Below the pieces are notes generated by a model that worked only from the letters and a program-made list of their open reading frames with translations, did no database searches and was not told where the DNA came from. The translations under genes and the position numbers were made by a program. A stretch of 32,344 nt of DNA, taken from Gemmatimonadota bacterium (lineage in GTDB: Bacteria > Gemmatimonadota > Gemmatimonadetes > Longimicrobiales > Gaopeijiaceae). This document shows positions 1 to 10,197 of this stretch, piece after piece (positions within the stretch are counted from its first letter, which is position 1; each line of letters starts with the position of its first letter). The DNA is taken from positions 1 through 32,344 of the forward strand of contig JAQBXY010000034.1 in assembly GCA_027623325.1 (NCBI GenBank), read 5' to 3'.

Positions 1-690
1 ATTGTCCCGGCAACGATTTACACCGGCTTCCGGATGCTGTGGGTCGTGTACCGGAAGTCACCCTCGTCGGCCTGTGTCTGCCACTCGGCGCCGCAGCAGT
101 GGGCCCGGTTCATCCTCCGGTGCTCCGGTGTCAAGATCGTGCTCGAGAATGCTGAAGCCATCGATCCGAACCGCCCACAGATTCTGGTCGCCAATCACGA
201 ATCGTGGTTCGATGTCCTGGCCATTCTGGCTCAGACTCCAGGCAGAACGATCTTCGTCGCCAAGAAGGAGCTCGAGCGGATCCCGATTTTTGGGTCCGCG
301 GTGGCCGCGTGCGGGCATATCTTCATTGACAGGGAAGACCGCGGCCGGGCGGTGGACTCCCTGTCGGTGGCTCGAAAAAGGTTGGAGGAGGAGAGCCCCA
401 CCGTCATCATGTTTCCAGAGGGTACGCGATCGGCGACGGGTGAGTTGCGACCGTTCAAGAAGGGAGCGTTTGTCCTCGCGATTCAAACCGGCGTCGATAT
501 CGTGCCGGCGGCGATTTGCGGCTCGCGTGCCGTCATGAGAAAAGGTTCGCTCTTCATTCGCCCCGGGACGGTGTTGGTGCGATTCGGAGAGCCAATCAGC
601 GTGCAGGGACTGACGTTGGATGCACGAAACGATCTGTCCGATCGCGCCCGCGAGGCCCTGACCGGTCTGCGGGCGTCCGCGGCCCGATAA
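1..690 (+). CDS. plsC: 1-acyl-glycerol-3-phosphate acyltransferase (PlsC-like), 5' partial
   Basis: Lysophospholipid acyltransferase that would add the second acyl chain to make phosphatidic acid at the inner membrane. The reading frame is open from base 1, so the N-terminus lies outside the window; about 229 codons are visible. The family's HX4D catalytic motif is present as NHESWFD (His codon 196-198, Asp codon 211-213). The substrate-binding motif FPEGTRS is at 412-432, followed by the usual PAAICGS segment. An internal ATG at 34 could be called as a start, but the frame continues upstream with plausible residues. Enolase follows after 30 nt. The family assignment is firm; the exact acyl-acceptor is inferred. 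Confidence 0.9.
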   Translation: MVPATIYTGFRMLWVVYRKSPSSACVCHSAPQQWARFILRCSGVKIVLENAEAIDPNRPQILVANHESWFDVLAILAQTPGRTIFVAKKELERIPIFGSAVAACGHIFIDREDRGRAVDSLSVARKRLEEESPTVIMFPEGTRSATGELRPFKKGAFVLAIQTGVDIVPAAICGSRAVMRKGSLFIRPGTVLVRFGEPISVQGLTLDARNDLSDRAREALTGLRASAAR

Positions 691-2335
<1,645 letters not shown>

Positions 2336-2339
<4 letters not shown>

Positions 2340-3277
2340 TCGTTCTCCCGGCGGCTCCGAGAGGCCGGGAGGCGCTCGACCTCGTCAGTTCCTCCGCTTC
2401 CGCCCTCGAGTAGCTTGTCCGCGATGCCTTGCAGGAGATCGCCACCGTCCCCGGCGGGAAGGGCGGACGCCATCGCCTCCGTCGCCGCCTTCAACGCTTT
2501 CGCCCGGGCTTCGGGCGACGCTGGCTTCGATTCGCGGAGGAACGGCGCAAAGAGATCGATCGGAATGGGGAAGAGTGTCGTCGAGTTGTTCTCGACCGCC
2601 ACCTCGGCGACGGTCTGGAGAAAGCGGAGCTGCATGGCCATCGGGAATTGCTCGAGGATCTCGGCTGCGGCCACCAGTTGAGTCGAAGCCTGATACTCGC
2701 CTCGTGCGTTGATGACCTTGGCGCGTCGCTCGCGCTCGGCTTCCGCTTGCTTGGCCATGGCGCGCTTCATTTCCTGCGGCAGATCGATGTCCTTGATCTC
2801 CACCCCAGTAACGTCGATGCCCCACGGGTCGGTCCCTTGATCAATGATCTTCCGGACGACCTCGTTGATTCGATCACGTTCTGCCAGAAGTTCGTCCAAC
2901 TCCGACTGGCCGATGACCGAACGCAGAGTCGTCTGCGCCAGCTGACTCGTCGCGAAGTAGTAGTCTTCGATCTCGATAACCGCCTTCGTCGGATCCGCAA
3001 CCCGAAAGTAAACGACTGCGTTGACGCGCACGCTGACGTTGTCCTTCGTGATGGTATCCTGTGGAGCGATGTCGAGCGCTACGATGCGCAGGTCCATTTT
3101 TCGCAGGCGATCGATGCCGAAGGGCACCAGAAAGACGAGGCCGGGCCCTTTCGCGCGGGTGAGCTTCCCCAACCGGAAAATTACGCCGCGCTCGTATTCG
3201 TACAGCACCCGCATGCTCGACAAGATGCCGCCGAGGGCGATGACGATCGTCGGTACGAGAATCATTCCGAGGTCCAT
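2336..3277 (-). CDS. slipin / stomatin-like SPFH (PHB) domain protein
   Basis: Membrane-associated SPFH-family scaffold of the slipin (bacterial stomatin) group, which form cage-like oligomers on the inner membrane and often affect membrane protease activity. The 313-residue protein has one N-terminal hydrophobic segment (residues 5-25), then the SPFH core with [12 protein letters not shown], the GPGLVFLVP block and [19 protein letters not shown] helical region [21 protein letters not shown] and a charged, Gly-rich tail follow. The ATG at 3277-3275 has a good SD (GGAGGGA, about 4 nt upstream). Slipins are commonly paired with an NfeD protease-like gene; none is present here. Function in this organism is inferred only. 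Confidence 0.93.
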
Positions 3278-3389
3278 CGATTCCCTCCATGGAGTGAGGT
3301 GGGGACTCCACCGGGCCCGGAGCCGCTCAGGCGTTTCGCGGGCCCATCCAGCGTCGCAGATGATGCGCCGCCACGCAACCGTCCCACAG

Positions 3390-3418
3390 TTGACATGGGC
3401 ACGGGGCCGGATGAGCTT
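3390..3418 (+). promoter_or_regulatory. possible sigma-70 promoter of tRNA-CAT
   Basis: A perfect TTGACA (3390-3395) is followed after 17 nt by GAGCTT, a poor -10 match. Transcription would begin about 5 nt before the tRNA. The -35 match and position are right but the -10 is weak, so this is tentative. Confidence 0.3.
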
Positions 3419-3429
3419 TTTCGCCCATC

Positions 3430-3503
3430 GCCGGAGTAGCTCAGTCGGTTAGAGCAGCGGAATCATAATCCGCGTGTCGGGGGTTCGAGTCCCTCCTCCG
3501 GCA
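3430..3503 (+). tRNA. tRNA with CAT anticodon (tRNA-Met, or tRNA-Ile2)
   Basis: A 74-nt cloverleaf. The acceptor stem is GCCGGAG paired with CTCCGGC, and the discriminator A is at 3503. The D-arm is GCTCAGTCGGTTAGAGC. The anticodon stem GCGGA/TCCGC has loop ATCATAA, giving anticodon CAT. The T-arm is GGGGG/CCCTC with loop TTCGAGT. The first acceptor pair is G-C, so it is not an initiator of the usual type, which has a mispaired first position. Elongator Met and the lysidine-modified Ile2 tRNA share this anticodon; I cannot separate them by eye. The Ile2 option is worth noting because tilS lies at 11576. The 3' CCA is not encoded. Confidence 0.93.
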
Positions 3504-3530
3504 TCCAGAGCCACTGCGGCTCTCGGGTGC

Positions 3531-3557
3531 GGCCCCTCCTCCGGGAGGGGCCATTTT
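3531..3557 (+). terminator. probable intrinsic terminator after tRNA-CAT
   Basis: GGCCCCTCC and GGAGGGGCC pair into a 9-bp G+C-rich stem with a 4-nt loop (3531-3552), followed by ATTTT. The T-tract is short. It lies 27 nt after the tRNA end, in the right place to stop tRNA transcription and insulate the next gene. Confidence 0.6.
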
Positions 3558-3674
3558 GTTGACTGGCGACCGGTTGTCGATGGGAGGCTGCAACAGTATC
3601 CCCCCCTGCGCGTGTCACTTCACGGGCCACGGCTTCCCGGGTCGACCGTCTTGATCACCTTTCGAGAAGCACCC

Positions 3675-6005
3675 ATGTCTGTTCGTCTCATTCGCCGGCG
3701 CGCTGCAAGAGCTCTCCTGGCGGCCGCTCTCTTCACCGCGCCTTCGGGCGTGGCTGCGCAGGCTGGCAACGCACCTCAATTCGGCGACCCGCCTCCACCG
3801 GTGGGTCCGTCCATGATAAACCAGGCCGGCGAGGGAGGAGCGACACTCCGGGCGGTTAGGGTGAGCGAGCCGCTTCGCATCGATGGGGTCATCGACGAGG
3901 CGTTCTACCTCAATACTCAACCGATTACGGAGTTCGTGCAGAGCTTGCCGATCGAGGGCGGGGAACCCAGCCAGCTCACCGAGGTCTGGATCGGGTTCGA
4001 CGACGACAACGTGTACGTGTCGGCCAAGGTGTGGGACACCGCCGGACCGGACGGCTGGATCGCCAACGAGATGAGGCGCGACAGCGAGCAGATTCGCCAG
4101 AACGACAATTTCGGAGTCTTTCTCGACACCTATTATGACCGCCGCACCGCCGTGGCCTTCTACGGAAACGCCATCGGCGGCGTCTCGGACTTTCAGATCA
4201 ACAGCGGTGGTGGCGTGAACCGCGATTGGAACCCCGTTCGACAGAGCAAGACCGCGCTCTTCGACGGCGGCTGGTCGATCGAGTTTGCGATCCCCTTCAA
4301 GTCCCTGCGCTATCGGCCCGGTAGGGAGCAGATCTGGGGCATTCAACTGCGGCGCGCGATCATGCGCGAGAACGAATGGGACTACATTCGGGCGCTGCCG
4401 CTTTCCGTGGTCAGGGGCGGCCCGTCTGGAGCCAATCGGGTTTCCATGTACGGGACTCTCGTGGGGATCGAAGCGCCGCCCCCGAGCCGGAACCTCGAGC
4501 TGAAGCCGTTCGGCATCTCGGGCGTCCAGACCGACCTCACGAGCGACCCTCAGCGTTCCAACGACGGCTACGCGGACGCGGGGTTGGACATCAAGTACGG
4601 CATCACCGAGAATCTGACCGCCGACTTCACGTACAACACGGACTTCGCTCAGGTGGAGGTCGATGAGCAGCAGGTCAACCTGACCCGCTTCTCGCTCTTC
4701 TTTCCGGAAAAGCGTGAGTTCTTCCTGGAAAGCCAGGGCATCTTTGAATTCGGATCGGGCGGGATTGGCGGCGGGGGCGGAGGAGGCGGAGCCCGGGGAG
4801 GCGGCGGTGGCGGTGGGGGAGGCGCGCCCACCCTCTTCTACAGCCGCCAAATCGGACTCCAGAGCGGAGTGGCCGTCCCGATCTTGGGCGGCGGCCGAGT
4901 GACCGGGAAGGTGGGGTCCTTCGACGTCGGACTGGTGAACATTCAAACCGACGACGCCCAGAGCGTGGGTGCCGAGTCGACCAACTTTTCGGTCGTGCGG
5001 GTCAATCGGAGCCTCTTCGCGCGCAGCCGTGTCGGCGTCCTTCTGGAAAACCGGTCGAAGTCGGTCGTCTCTTCAGGCTCCAACCAGGCGTGGGGGGTAG
5101 ACGGCTTCTTCGGGTTCACGGAGGAGTTGGATGTCCTGGCCTACTACGCGGAGACGAGGACCGAGGGGCTCACGGGTCTCGATGCGAGCTACCGGGGACA
5201 GTTCAGCTACCACGGGGACCAGTGGGGGGCGACCGCGGGCCATCTGGTGGTTGGCAATGACTTCAACCCGGAGATCGGCTCCGTGCGTCGGAAGGATTTC
5301 CGGCAGACGACGCTGTCGGGGCGATTCAGCCCTCGGACCGCGTCGATCTCCTGGGTCCGACAACTGACCTTTCAAGCGGACTTCGGATATCTGGAGAACG
5401 AGCGGGTCGGCTTCCTGGAGAGCCGGAATTGGGGCGGCCAGTTCAGAGCCGAGTTCGAGAACAGTGATCAGTTCAGCATCAATTACACGAATAACTTTGA
5501 GCGTTTGGTCGAGGATACACGGATCTCCGGGGCTACGATTCCGACCGGACGGTACTCCTTCCCCGATGTGCGTGTAAGCTACACTCTGGGCACGCAGCGT
5601 AGTTATGCGGGCACTCTGTCCGTTCGCAAGGGCCAATACTACGGTGGAGATCTCACCTCCATAGGCATCAACCGCAGTCGCGTAGAGATATCGCCCCAGA
5701 TCTCGTTCGAGCCCAGCATCTCCTTCAACTGGATCGACTTGCCTCAGGGGCAGTTCGACCAACACGTCGCGGCGACCGAAGTGACCTACACCATCACGCC
5801 ACGGGCCTATCTGAGTGGCCTGCTCCAGTACAACTCGGGGAGCGACTCCTTTGGAGGCAACTTCAGATTTCGTTGGGAGTGGGCTCCTGGCAGCGAACTG
5901 TTCCTCGTCTTCACGGAGGAACGCGACACGGACGTCTTGGACCGGTGGCCCGAGCTACGGAATCGCGGTTTCGTCATCAAGGTCAACCGACTCCTCCGGA
6001 TCTAG
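3675..6005 (+). CDS. secreted DUF5916 protein with N-terminal CBM9-like domain
   Basis: A 776-residue exported protein. Residues 1-30 are a signal peptide: Arg-rich start (RLIRRRAAR), a hydrophobic AALFTAPSGVA core and a likely cut after VAAQA. A CBM9-like beta-sandwich follows (about 60-220, with LRIDGVIDEAFY and VYVSAKVWD). The DUF5916 domain fills the remainder, with its hallmark PEKREFFLES at about 344-353, and the end looks like an outer-membrane beta-barrel. A run of 20 Gly in 24 residues interrupts it at 360-383. The frame is open upstream through the tRNA, but ATG 3675 is the first start giving a signal peptide. The family is common in Gemmatimonadota, Bacteroidota and Acidobacteriota, often near peptidases or transporters. 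Ligand and function are unknown. Confidence 0.88.
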   Translation: MSVRLIRRRAARALLAAALFTAPSGVAAQAGNAPQFGDPPPPVGPSMINQAGEGGATLRAVRVSEPLRIDGVIDEAFYLNTQPITEFVQSLPIEGGEPSQLTEVWIGFDDDNVYVSAKVWDTAGPDGWIANEMRRDSEQIRQNDNFGVFLDTYYDRRTAVAFYGNAIGGVSDFQINSGGGVNRDWNPVRQSKTALFDGGWSIEFAIPFKSLRYRPGREQIWGIQLRRAIMRENEWDYIRALPLSVVRGGPSGANRVSMYGTLVGIEAPPPSRNLELKPFGISGVQTDLTSDPQRSNDGYADAGLDIKYGITENLTADFTYNTDFAQVEVDEQQVNLTRFSLFFPEKREFFLESQGIFEFGSGGIGGGGGGGGARGGGGGGGGGAPTLFYSRQIGLQSGVAVPILGGGRVTGKVGSFDVGLVNIQTDDAQSVGAESTNFSVVRVNRSLFARSRVGVLLENRSKSVVSSGSNQAWGVDGFFGFTEELDVLAYYAETRTEGLTGLDASYRGQFSYHGDQWGATAGHLVVGNDFNPEIGSVRRKDFRQTTLSGRFSPRTASISWVRQLTFQADFGYLENERVGFLESRNWGGQFRAEFENSDQFSINYTNNFERLVEDTRISGATIPTGRYSFPDVRVSYTLGTQRSYAGTLSVRKGQYYGGDLTSIGINRSRVEISPQISFEPSISFNWIDLPQGQFDQHVAATEVTYTITPRAYLSGLLQYNSGSDSFGGNFRFRWEWAPGSELFLVFTEERDTDVLDRWPELRNRGFVIKVNRLLRI
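4752..4823 (+). repeat. polyglycine-coding low-complexity tract
   Basis: 24 codons of GGN-rich sequence encode 20 Gly, interrupted by Ser, Ile and an Ala-Arg pair, inside the DUF5916 barrel region just after the EKREFFLE motif. The codons are mixed (GGC, GGG, GGA, GGT), so this is not a simple trinucleotide slippage array. It probably encodes a flexible extracellular or periplasmic loop. Confidence 0.85.
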
Positions 6006-6059
6006 CGAAACCCTGTCTTCCGAGTGGCCAGAGGGTAGCGCGTCGGGCGAGATTGTTGG

Positions 6060-7574
6060 ATGATGACAGATTCTTCTCTCCGGGGTCGCCTCCGCACTCT
6101 CGGGCTCGTGCTGGCCGTCGGAGCCGCGGCAGGCTTCCTGCTCCTCGCCGTTCCGGCGAGGCCTGCACCCACGCCCGAGCTCGCGCCCGCGCCCTTCCGC
6201 TGGAACGCCTCGGACCTCGTCGCCTCGCTGGAGGCTGATTTCGAGCAGGCCCGACAGACGCCTCTGGCTGACGCGGAGGCCGGCGCGGACGCGCTGGATG
6301 CCCTAGGCGACGGACTCCTTGTTGCGATCGCGGAGAGTGAGGTCACACCGCTCGCGGCGTTGACCTCGCTCGCAGATCGACAGTTCGACTATGCGCTCAT
6401 CGGGGCCGCTCACGCCTCGCTTCTCCCCAGAGCCGAGGCGTTCGTACTCCGGGCTCGAACGACGGTCTTGCGGGCTGCGTCCGCCTGGCCGGCGGAACGG
6501 TCCACGCACGAAGCGATGTACCGAGTTGTGTTCGGCGGTCGGATGGCGATGGAAGAGGCTCTCATCCAGGCTGGACCGAACGTGTTGCCCGAGCTCCTCG
6601 AGATCGAGGTTGGCGAGAGTGCCACCCCCTTCATCGATGTCGAAGGCGTGCGGGTTCACTCCGGCGACATCCTCTTGTCTCGAGGTGGTGCGCCGACTTC
6701 CGCGCTGATCGCTCGGGGGAGCGACTTTGCGAACACCTTTTCCCACGCCGCGCTCGCGCATGTGGATGCGGAGACCGGAATCGGGACTGTCGTCGAGTCG
6801 CTCATCGAGACGGGGTCTGTACTGACGACCGTCGAGGAGTTTCTGGCCTACAAGAGCCACAGAGTTCTGGTTCTTCGACTCAGGCCGGACCATCCGGCGC
6901 TTATGGGTGATCCTTTGCTGCCCCACCGGGCCGCCACGGCGATGCTCGACCAATTGAGGGCGAATCCGGTTCCCTATGACTTCGCCATGGATTGGGCGGA
7001 GGCGTCGAAGATGTTCTGCGCGGAGGTCGTGTTTCACGCGTACCTCGAGCAAGGCGTCGAGTTGTGGCCGATCCGCTCTGCGATGTCGGCTCCGGGGCTC
7101 GTGCGTTGGCTTTCGGGGATGGGTGTGCGGGAGTTTCAGACCCTGGTCCCGTCCGACCTCGAGTATGACCCTCAGCTCCTACCCGTCGTGGAGTGGCGCA
7201 ACGCAGCGGCCCTGCAGGAGTACCGCCTCGACAATGCGATCACCGACGTCTTGTTGGAGGACGCGGACCGCGGGACCGACCTCGGGTACGCTTGGTATAC
7301 GCTCCCCATGGGGCGCGTGCTCAAGGGGCTTTCGGTCGCGCAGTCCTGGCTCGGATGGCAGCCCATCATTCCGACCGGCATGGACGCTTCCGCCGCCCTC
7401 CGGGTCTCTGCACTCGTCACTGTCGTGAACCCCACCCTCAAAGGCGACCTGCTACTGAGGGAATCTCAGTTCCTCGACGAGCAAGGGTTTCGTGCGCCGT
7501 ATTGGATTCTGGTCGACCTCGCCCGCGGCTCGCTCAGCGACCTGAAGTCCGACCTTTCACCTGCGCTTCGATAG
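6060..7574 (+). CDS. YiiX/NlpC-P60-like permuted papain cysteine hydrolase
   Basis: A 504-residue protein with an N-terminal signal or anchor (about 9-32) and an Ala-rich helical region up to about 190. A YiiX/YebB-type permuted papain-fold domain follows. Visible motifs are GDILLSRGG (about 209-217), the His in FSHAAL (His229), the acidic residue in VVESL (Glu246) and the nucleophile Cys320 in MFCAEVVFHAY. These fit the permuted order, with His before Cys, of this family, whose members cleave amide or ester bonds in peptidoglycan peptides or lipids. The substrate here is unknown. ATG codons at 6060 and 6063 are both possible. The 3' end overlaps the convergent SET gene by 41 bp. Confidence 0.82.
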   Translation: MMTDSSLRGRLRTLGLVLAVGAAAGFLLLAVPARPAPTPELAPAPFRWNASDLVASLEADFEQARQTPLADAEAGADALDALGDGLLVAIAESEVTPLAALTSLADRQFDYALIGAAHASLLPRAEAFVLRARTTVLRAASAWPAERSTHEAMYRVVFGGRMAMEEALIQAGPNVLPELLEIEVGESATPFIDVEGVRVHSGDILLSRGGAPTSALIARGSDFANTFSHAALAHVDAETGIGTVVESLIETGSVLTTVEEFLAYKSHRVLVLRLRPDHPALMGDPLLPHRAATAMLDQLRANPVPYDFAMDWAEASKMFCAEVVFHAYLEQGVELWPIRSAMSAPGLVRWLSGMGVREFQTLVPSDLEYDPQLLPVVEWRNAAALQEYRLDNAITDVLLEDADRGTDLGYAWYTLPMGRVLKGLSVAQSWLGWQPIIPTGMDASAALRVSALVTVVNPTLKGDLLLRESQFLDEQGFRAPYWILVDLARGSLSDLKSDLSPALR

Positions 7575-7971
7575 ACGACCCGGTCGCCGCGAGCTCGAAG
7601 GTCATGCCCCTCATTCGCGACGCCCAGTCGAAGTTTCGGTAGTCCGACGTGAGTTCCTCGCCGGCCCGAATGATCCGATTCGTCACGGTGATTTCCCCTT
7701 GAGGGTCGTCACAGTTGGGTTCGTCCGAGTGGTTCATGAACTTCCCGTTGTCTCCACACAGTACGTGGAGTCCGGACTCTTCCTGATACAGGTAGTGCCG
7801 TAGCCGGGACCGAAATGGCTCGGGGAAAGCCTGGACATCGGCCTCGGTGAGGCGCCAATCGACCTGTTCCGTGAACTCCCAAATCAGGAAGTCCGCCGGA
7901 AGATCGGTGGCGGCAAAAAGCCCCGCGCCTGCAATGGGGCTAGGGGCAACGAACGTCGGCACACGAAGCAT
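7534..7971 (-). CDS. SET-domain protein (putative lysine methyltransferase)
   Basis: A 145-residue protein that is almost entirely a SET domain. It has the N-terminal SAM-binding block SPIAGAGLFA (11-20), the pseudoknot motif FMNHSDEPNC (78-87) and the GEELTSDY block with the expected Tyr at 111. Bacterial stand-alone SET proteins of this size are widespread, and SAM-dependent lysine methylation is the family reaction; the target here is unknown. No post-SET Cys cluster is visible. No clear SD precedes the ATG at 7971; an A7 run sits just upstream instead. It is convergent with and overlaps the YiiX-like gene. Confidence 0.87.
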   Translation of the reverse strand: MLRVPTFVAPSPIAGAGLFAATDLPADFLIWEFTEQVDWRLTEADVQAFPEPFRSRLRHYLYQEESGLHVLCGDNGKFMNHSDEPNCDDPQGEITVTNRIIRAGEELTSDYRNFDWASRMRGMTFELAATGSSIEAQVKGRTSGR

Positions 7972-8168
7972 GCTGTTTTTTTCGCGCTTTGAGCCCCCGT
8001 ACCCCTCGTCGGCACAGGGCCCCTGGAGACCACTCGGTCCCCGGTGTGGTCAGTCACGTGTGGCCGGCGAGGGCGGGCGCGCACATGGTCGTATCCGGTA
8101 GGGTACGACGGGAGAATATTGCGATCGTGGTCTCTCCATTCAATAGCGAATCTCGGTCGCCGTCCGGC

Positions 8169-8747
8169 CTATTCGGACGGACGGGCGCGGGTCGCGACGG
8201 CCATGGCGCGCAGCACCCACGCGCTGACCACCAAGGACGCGAACATCAGGAAGATTCCGGCGCGCTGCAGGGCGCTACCGATACGCTCGTCCTGGGAGAG
8301 CTTACCGTACTTCATCAGCATTACGGTCCAGTCGTGACTGTCGACATCGACAGGTCCGAAGGGTGACACCAGCGGCAGATCCTGGGCCCTCGCGTCTGCG
8401 GCGTAGATCCCGGCTCCCACAAGGGCCGTGCCGAGCCAGAAGACACAAACCGCGGCACCGAACGGATCGCGCTGCTTGTGAAGGAGGTAGGCCCCTGCGA
8501 TGACCGGAATACCAAGTTGGAAGATGGTCCCGCCGGCCGTGGTCAGGATTCGGTTGCCGAACAGCATGAAGGCGGCATGACCCATCTCATGGAATCCGAG
8601 GTTGATCCCATCGAAGAGCGAGTAGTATGCCCGATCATCGAGATACCCGTCGAGCATCCAGGCGAACACTACGAGAAGTGGGGCGCGGTACCACCACACC
8701 TGTCCGGCGACCCGCTCCTGCAGCCAACTCGATGGTGGCGCACTCAT
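8169..8747 (-). CDS. M50-like integral membrane zinc metalloprotease
   Basis: A 192-residue polytopic membrane protein with HEMGH (residues 53-57) at the start of a hydrophobic segment, as in site-2-type (M50/M50B-like) intramembrane metalloproteases. Hydrophobic segments lie at about 22-35, 55-65, 75-90, 97-115 and 163-185. A second polar motif, DSHDW (136-140), lies where a further zinc ligand would be expected. No PDZ domain is present. Family placement rests on the HExxH motif in a membrane setting, so the peptidase call is probable, not proven. It lies 21 nt downstream of the amidohydrolase gene on the same strand and is probably co-transcribed with it. Confidence 0.65.
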   Translation of the reverse strand: MSAPPSSWLQERVAGQVWWYRAPLLVVFAWMLDGYLDDRAYYSLFDGINLGFHEMGHAAFMLFGNRILTTAGGTIFQLGIPVIAGAYLLHKQRDPFGAAVCVFWLGTALVGAGIYAADARAQDLPLVSPFGPVDVDSHDWTVMLMKYGKLSQDERIGSALQRAGIFLMFASLVVSAWVLRAMAVATRARPSE

Positions 8748-8768
8748 GGTCGACTCAGAAGTGGCGGA

Positions 8769-10043
8769 TCAACGTTCGGGACCACCGACGACGAGCGCCC
8801 CACCCTTCATGACGAAATCCACCCGGCGGAGCGCACCGATGTCGTTCGACGGGTTTCCACGTACCGCGACCAGGTCGGCCAGAAGACCGGGGGCGATTCG
8901 GCCTCGGTCGGCAAGCTCGAAGATGTCGGCATTCCCGCCGGTGGCGGCGTGTAGCGCCGCGCTGGGGTCCATTCCGTATTCGACCATGAGCTCGAGTTCG
9001 CGCACGTTGTCACCGTGCGGATATACGCCCACGTCGCCACCGAAGCACATCGCAACCCCGGCCTCCATGGCCATGCGGAAGGTCACGCGCTTGTTGCGGA
9101 GGCGAGCCGGTTCCTCGTCGACGCCCTTTCGCCATCCCCCGTACTCCGAGATCGCATCCCCCGCAGCGAGCGTGGGACAGAAAGCAACGCCAAGCTCCGC
9201 CATCAGCGCGAACGTGTCGGGCGTGCCGTTGTCCCCGTGCTCGATGGTGCGGACGCCGGCCCGAGCAGCGCGTTCCATTCCCTCAGCGGTGGAGGAGTGC
9301 GCTACGACCCTCCGGCCAGAACTCTCGGTGACCTCCACGATCAGCTCGAGCTCGCGCTGGGTATATGTCGGGCTGGCCTGGCCATCGGGTCCCCAACGGT
9401 AATCCGCGTAGACCTTCACCCAATCGGCCCCTCGTCCGATCTGATCACGAGTGACGCGAATCAGGTCGTCCACGCCATCGGCCTCTTCGGCTCCCTTGGG
9501 CAGGAGCCATTCCGGTGCGCCCTTCGGGTTGTAGCTTCCCGTGGCCACGAGCGCCGGACCCGAGACCAGCATCCGAGGACCCGGAATCACACCCTTGTCG
9601 ATCGCGTCGCGGAGCCCGACGTCCGCGTATCCCGCACCCTCTGAGCCCAGATCACGGACGGTGGTGATGCCCGCAAGGAGTGTTGCTCGTGCGTGGACCG
9701 TGGCCCGAACCACGCGCTCGGCGTGCGACTCGAGCAAGACTTGGTCCGTCCACGACGTCTCGTTGTACGGGTGAAGGAGTAGGTGTGAATGCCCCTCGAT
9801 CAATCCCGGCAAGAGTGTCGTGCCCGCCAGCTGAAGCTCGATCGCTCCCGAGGAGGACAGCGCGGGACCGACCGCTTCGATGACCCCGTCGCGCACCAAG
9901 ACCGCCCATCCGTCCCGCATGGTGTCCCCGTCGTAGACCCGGTCCGGCCTCAGAAGCCAGGCCTGTTGGGCCTCCAGCGCACTGGCCCCCAACACGACCG
10001 CTACGGCGGCAATCCAAAGAGCTCGAAAGGAAGTGAGCCGCAT
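8769..10043 (-). CDS. secreted metal-dependent amidohydrolase (prolidase/imidazolonepropionase-like)
   Basis: Amidohydrolase-superfamily enzyme, 424 aa, with a signal peptide (MRLTSFRALWIAAVAVVLGA, likely cut near LEAQQ). Metal-site residues are visible in order: the HxH pair in IEGHSHLLLH, the probable carboxylated Lys in DWVKVYADY, His in VVAHSST, His in RTIEHGDNG and Asp in CFGGDVGVYPHG. This pattern fits the family that holds Xaa-Pro/Xaa-Arg dipeptidases and imidazolonepropionase-like enzymes; the substrate cannot be read from sequence. The open frame extends to 10091, but ATG 10043 is preferred: it starts a proper signal peptide and has GGAG 9 nt upstream. Confidence 0.88.
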   Translation of the reverse strand: MRLTSFRALWIAAVAVVLGASALEAQQAWLLRPDRVYDGDTMRDGWAVLVRDGVIEAVGPALSSSGAIELQLAGTTLLPGLIEGHSHLLLHPYNETSWTDQVLLESHAERVVRATVHARATLLAGITTVRDLGSEGAGYADVGLRDAIDKGVIPGPRMLVSGPALVATGSYNPKGAPEWLLPKGAEEADGVDDLIRVTRDQIGRGADWVKVYADYRWGPDGQASPTYTQRELELIVEVTESSGRRVVAHSSTAEGMERAARAGVRTIEHGDNGTPDTFALMAELGVAFCPTLAAGDAISEYGGWRKGVDEEPARLRNKRVTFRMAMEAGVAMCFGGDVGVYPHGDNVRELELMVEYGMDPSAALHAATGGNADIFELADRGRIAPGLLADLVAVRGNPSNDIGALRRVDFVMKGGALVVGGPER

Positions 10044-10127
10044 CAGCTGTTGCTCCAGGGGGCTGAGGTGAAATGGGAAGTGGACCAACATTGGGCTGCG
10101 CTACGGCCCGGGCCAGGCCACCGTCGA

Positions 10128-10156
10128 TTTACCCGGGCGGTCGGGTTACCTATGTT
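10128..10156 (+). promoter_or_regulatory. candidate sigma-70 promoter upstream of the 10198 gene
   Basis: TTTACC (10128-10133) and TATGTT (10151-10156) are separated by exactly 17 nt in the divergent intergenic region. The predicted start, near 10163, leaves a leader of about 35 nt containing the GAGG ribosome-binding site of the hypothetical gene. Each hexamer matches consensus at 4 of 6 positions. Confidence 0.45.
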
Positions 10157-10197
10157 GGCCCCTCACGGAACCCCATGCGATTCGAACGAGGGACATG

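Noticed and set aside
2429-3439. 336-codon open frame on the plus strand
   Set aside because: Antisense to the slipin, which has SPFH motifs and a good SD; this frame also runs into the tRNA.
3615-4946. 443-codon open frame on the minus strand
   Set aside because: Antisense to the DUF5916 gene; its Pro-rich part is just the complement of the Gly tract.
7976-7982. T7 run as a terminator
   Set aside because: No hairpin precedes it on the plus strand; on the minus strand it is an A-tract just before the SET start.
7983-8168. a small gene in the gap between the SET and M50-like genes
   Set aside because: The short frames here have no SD, no recognisable motif and codon use unlike the neighbours. 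I see nothing else in this stretch.
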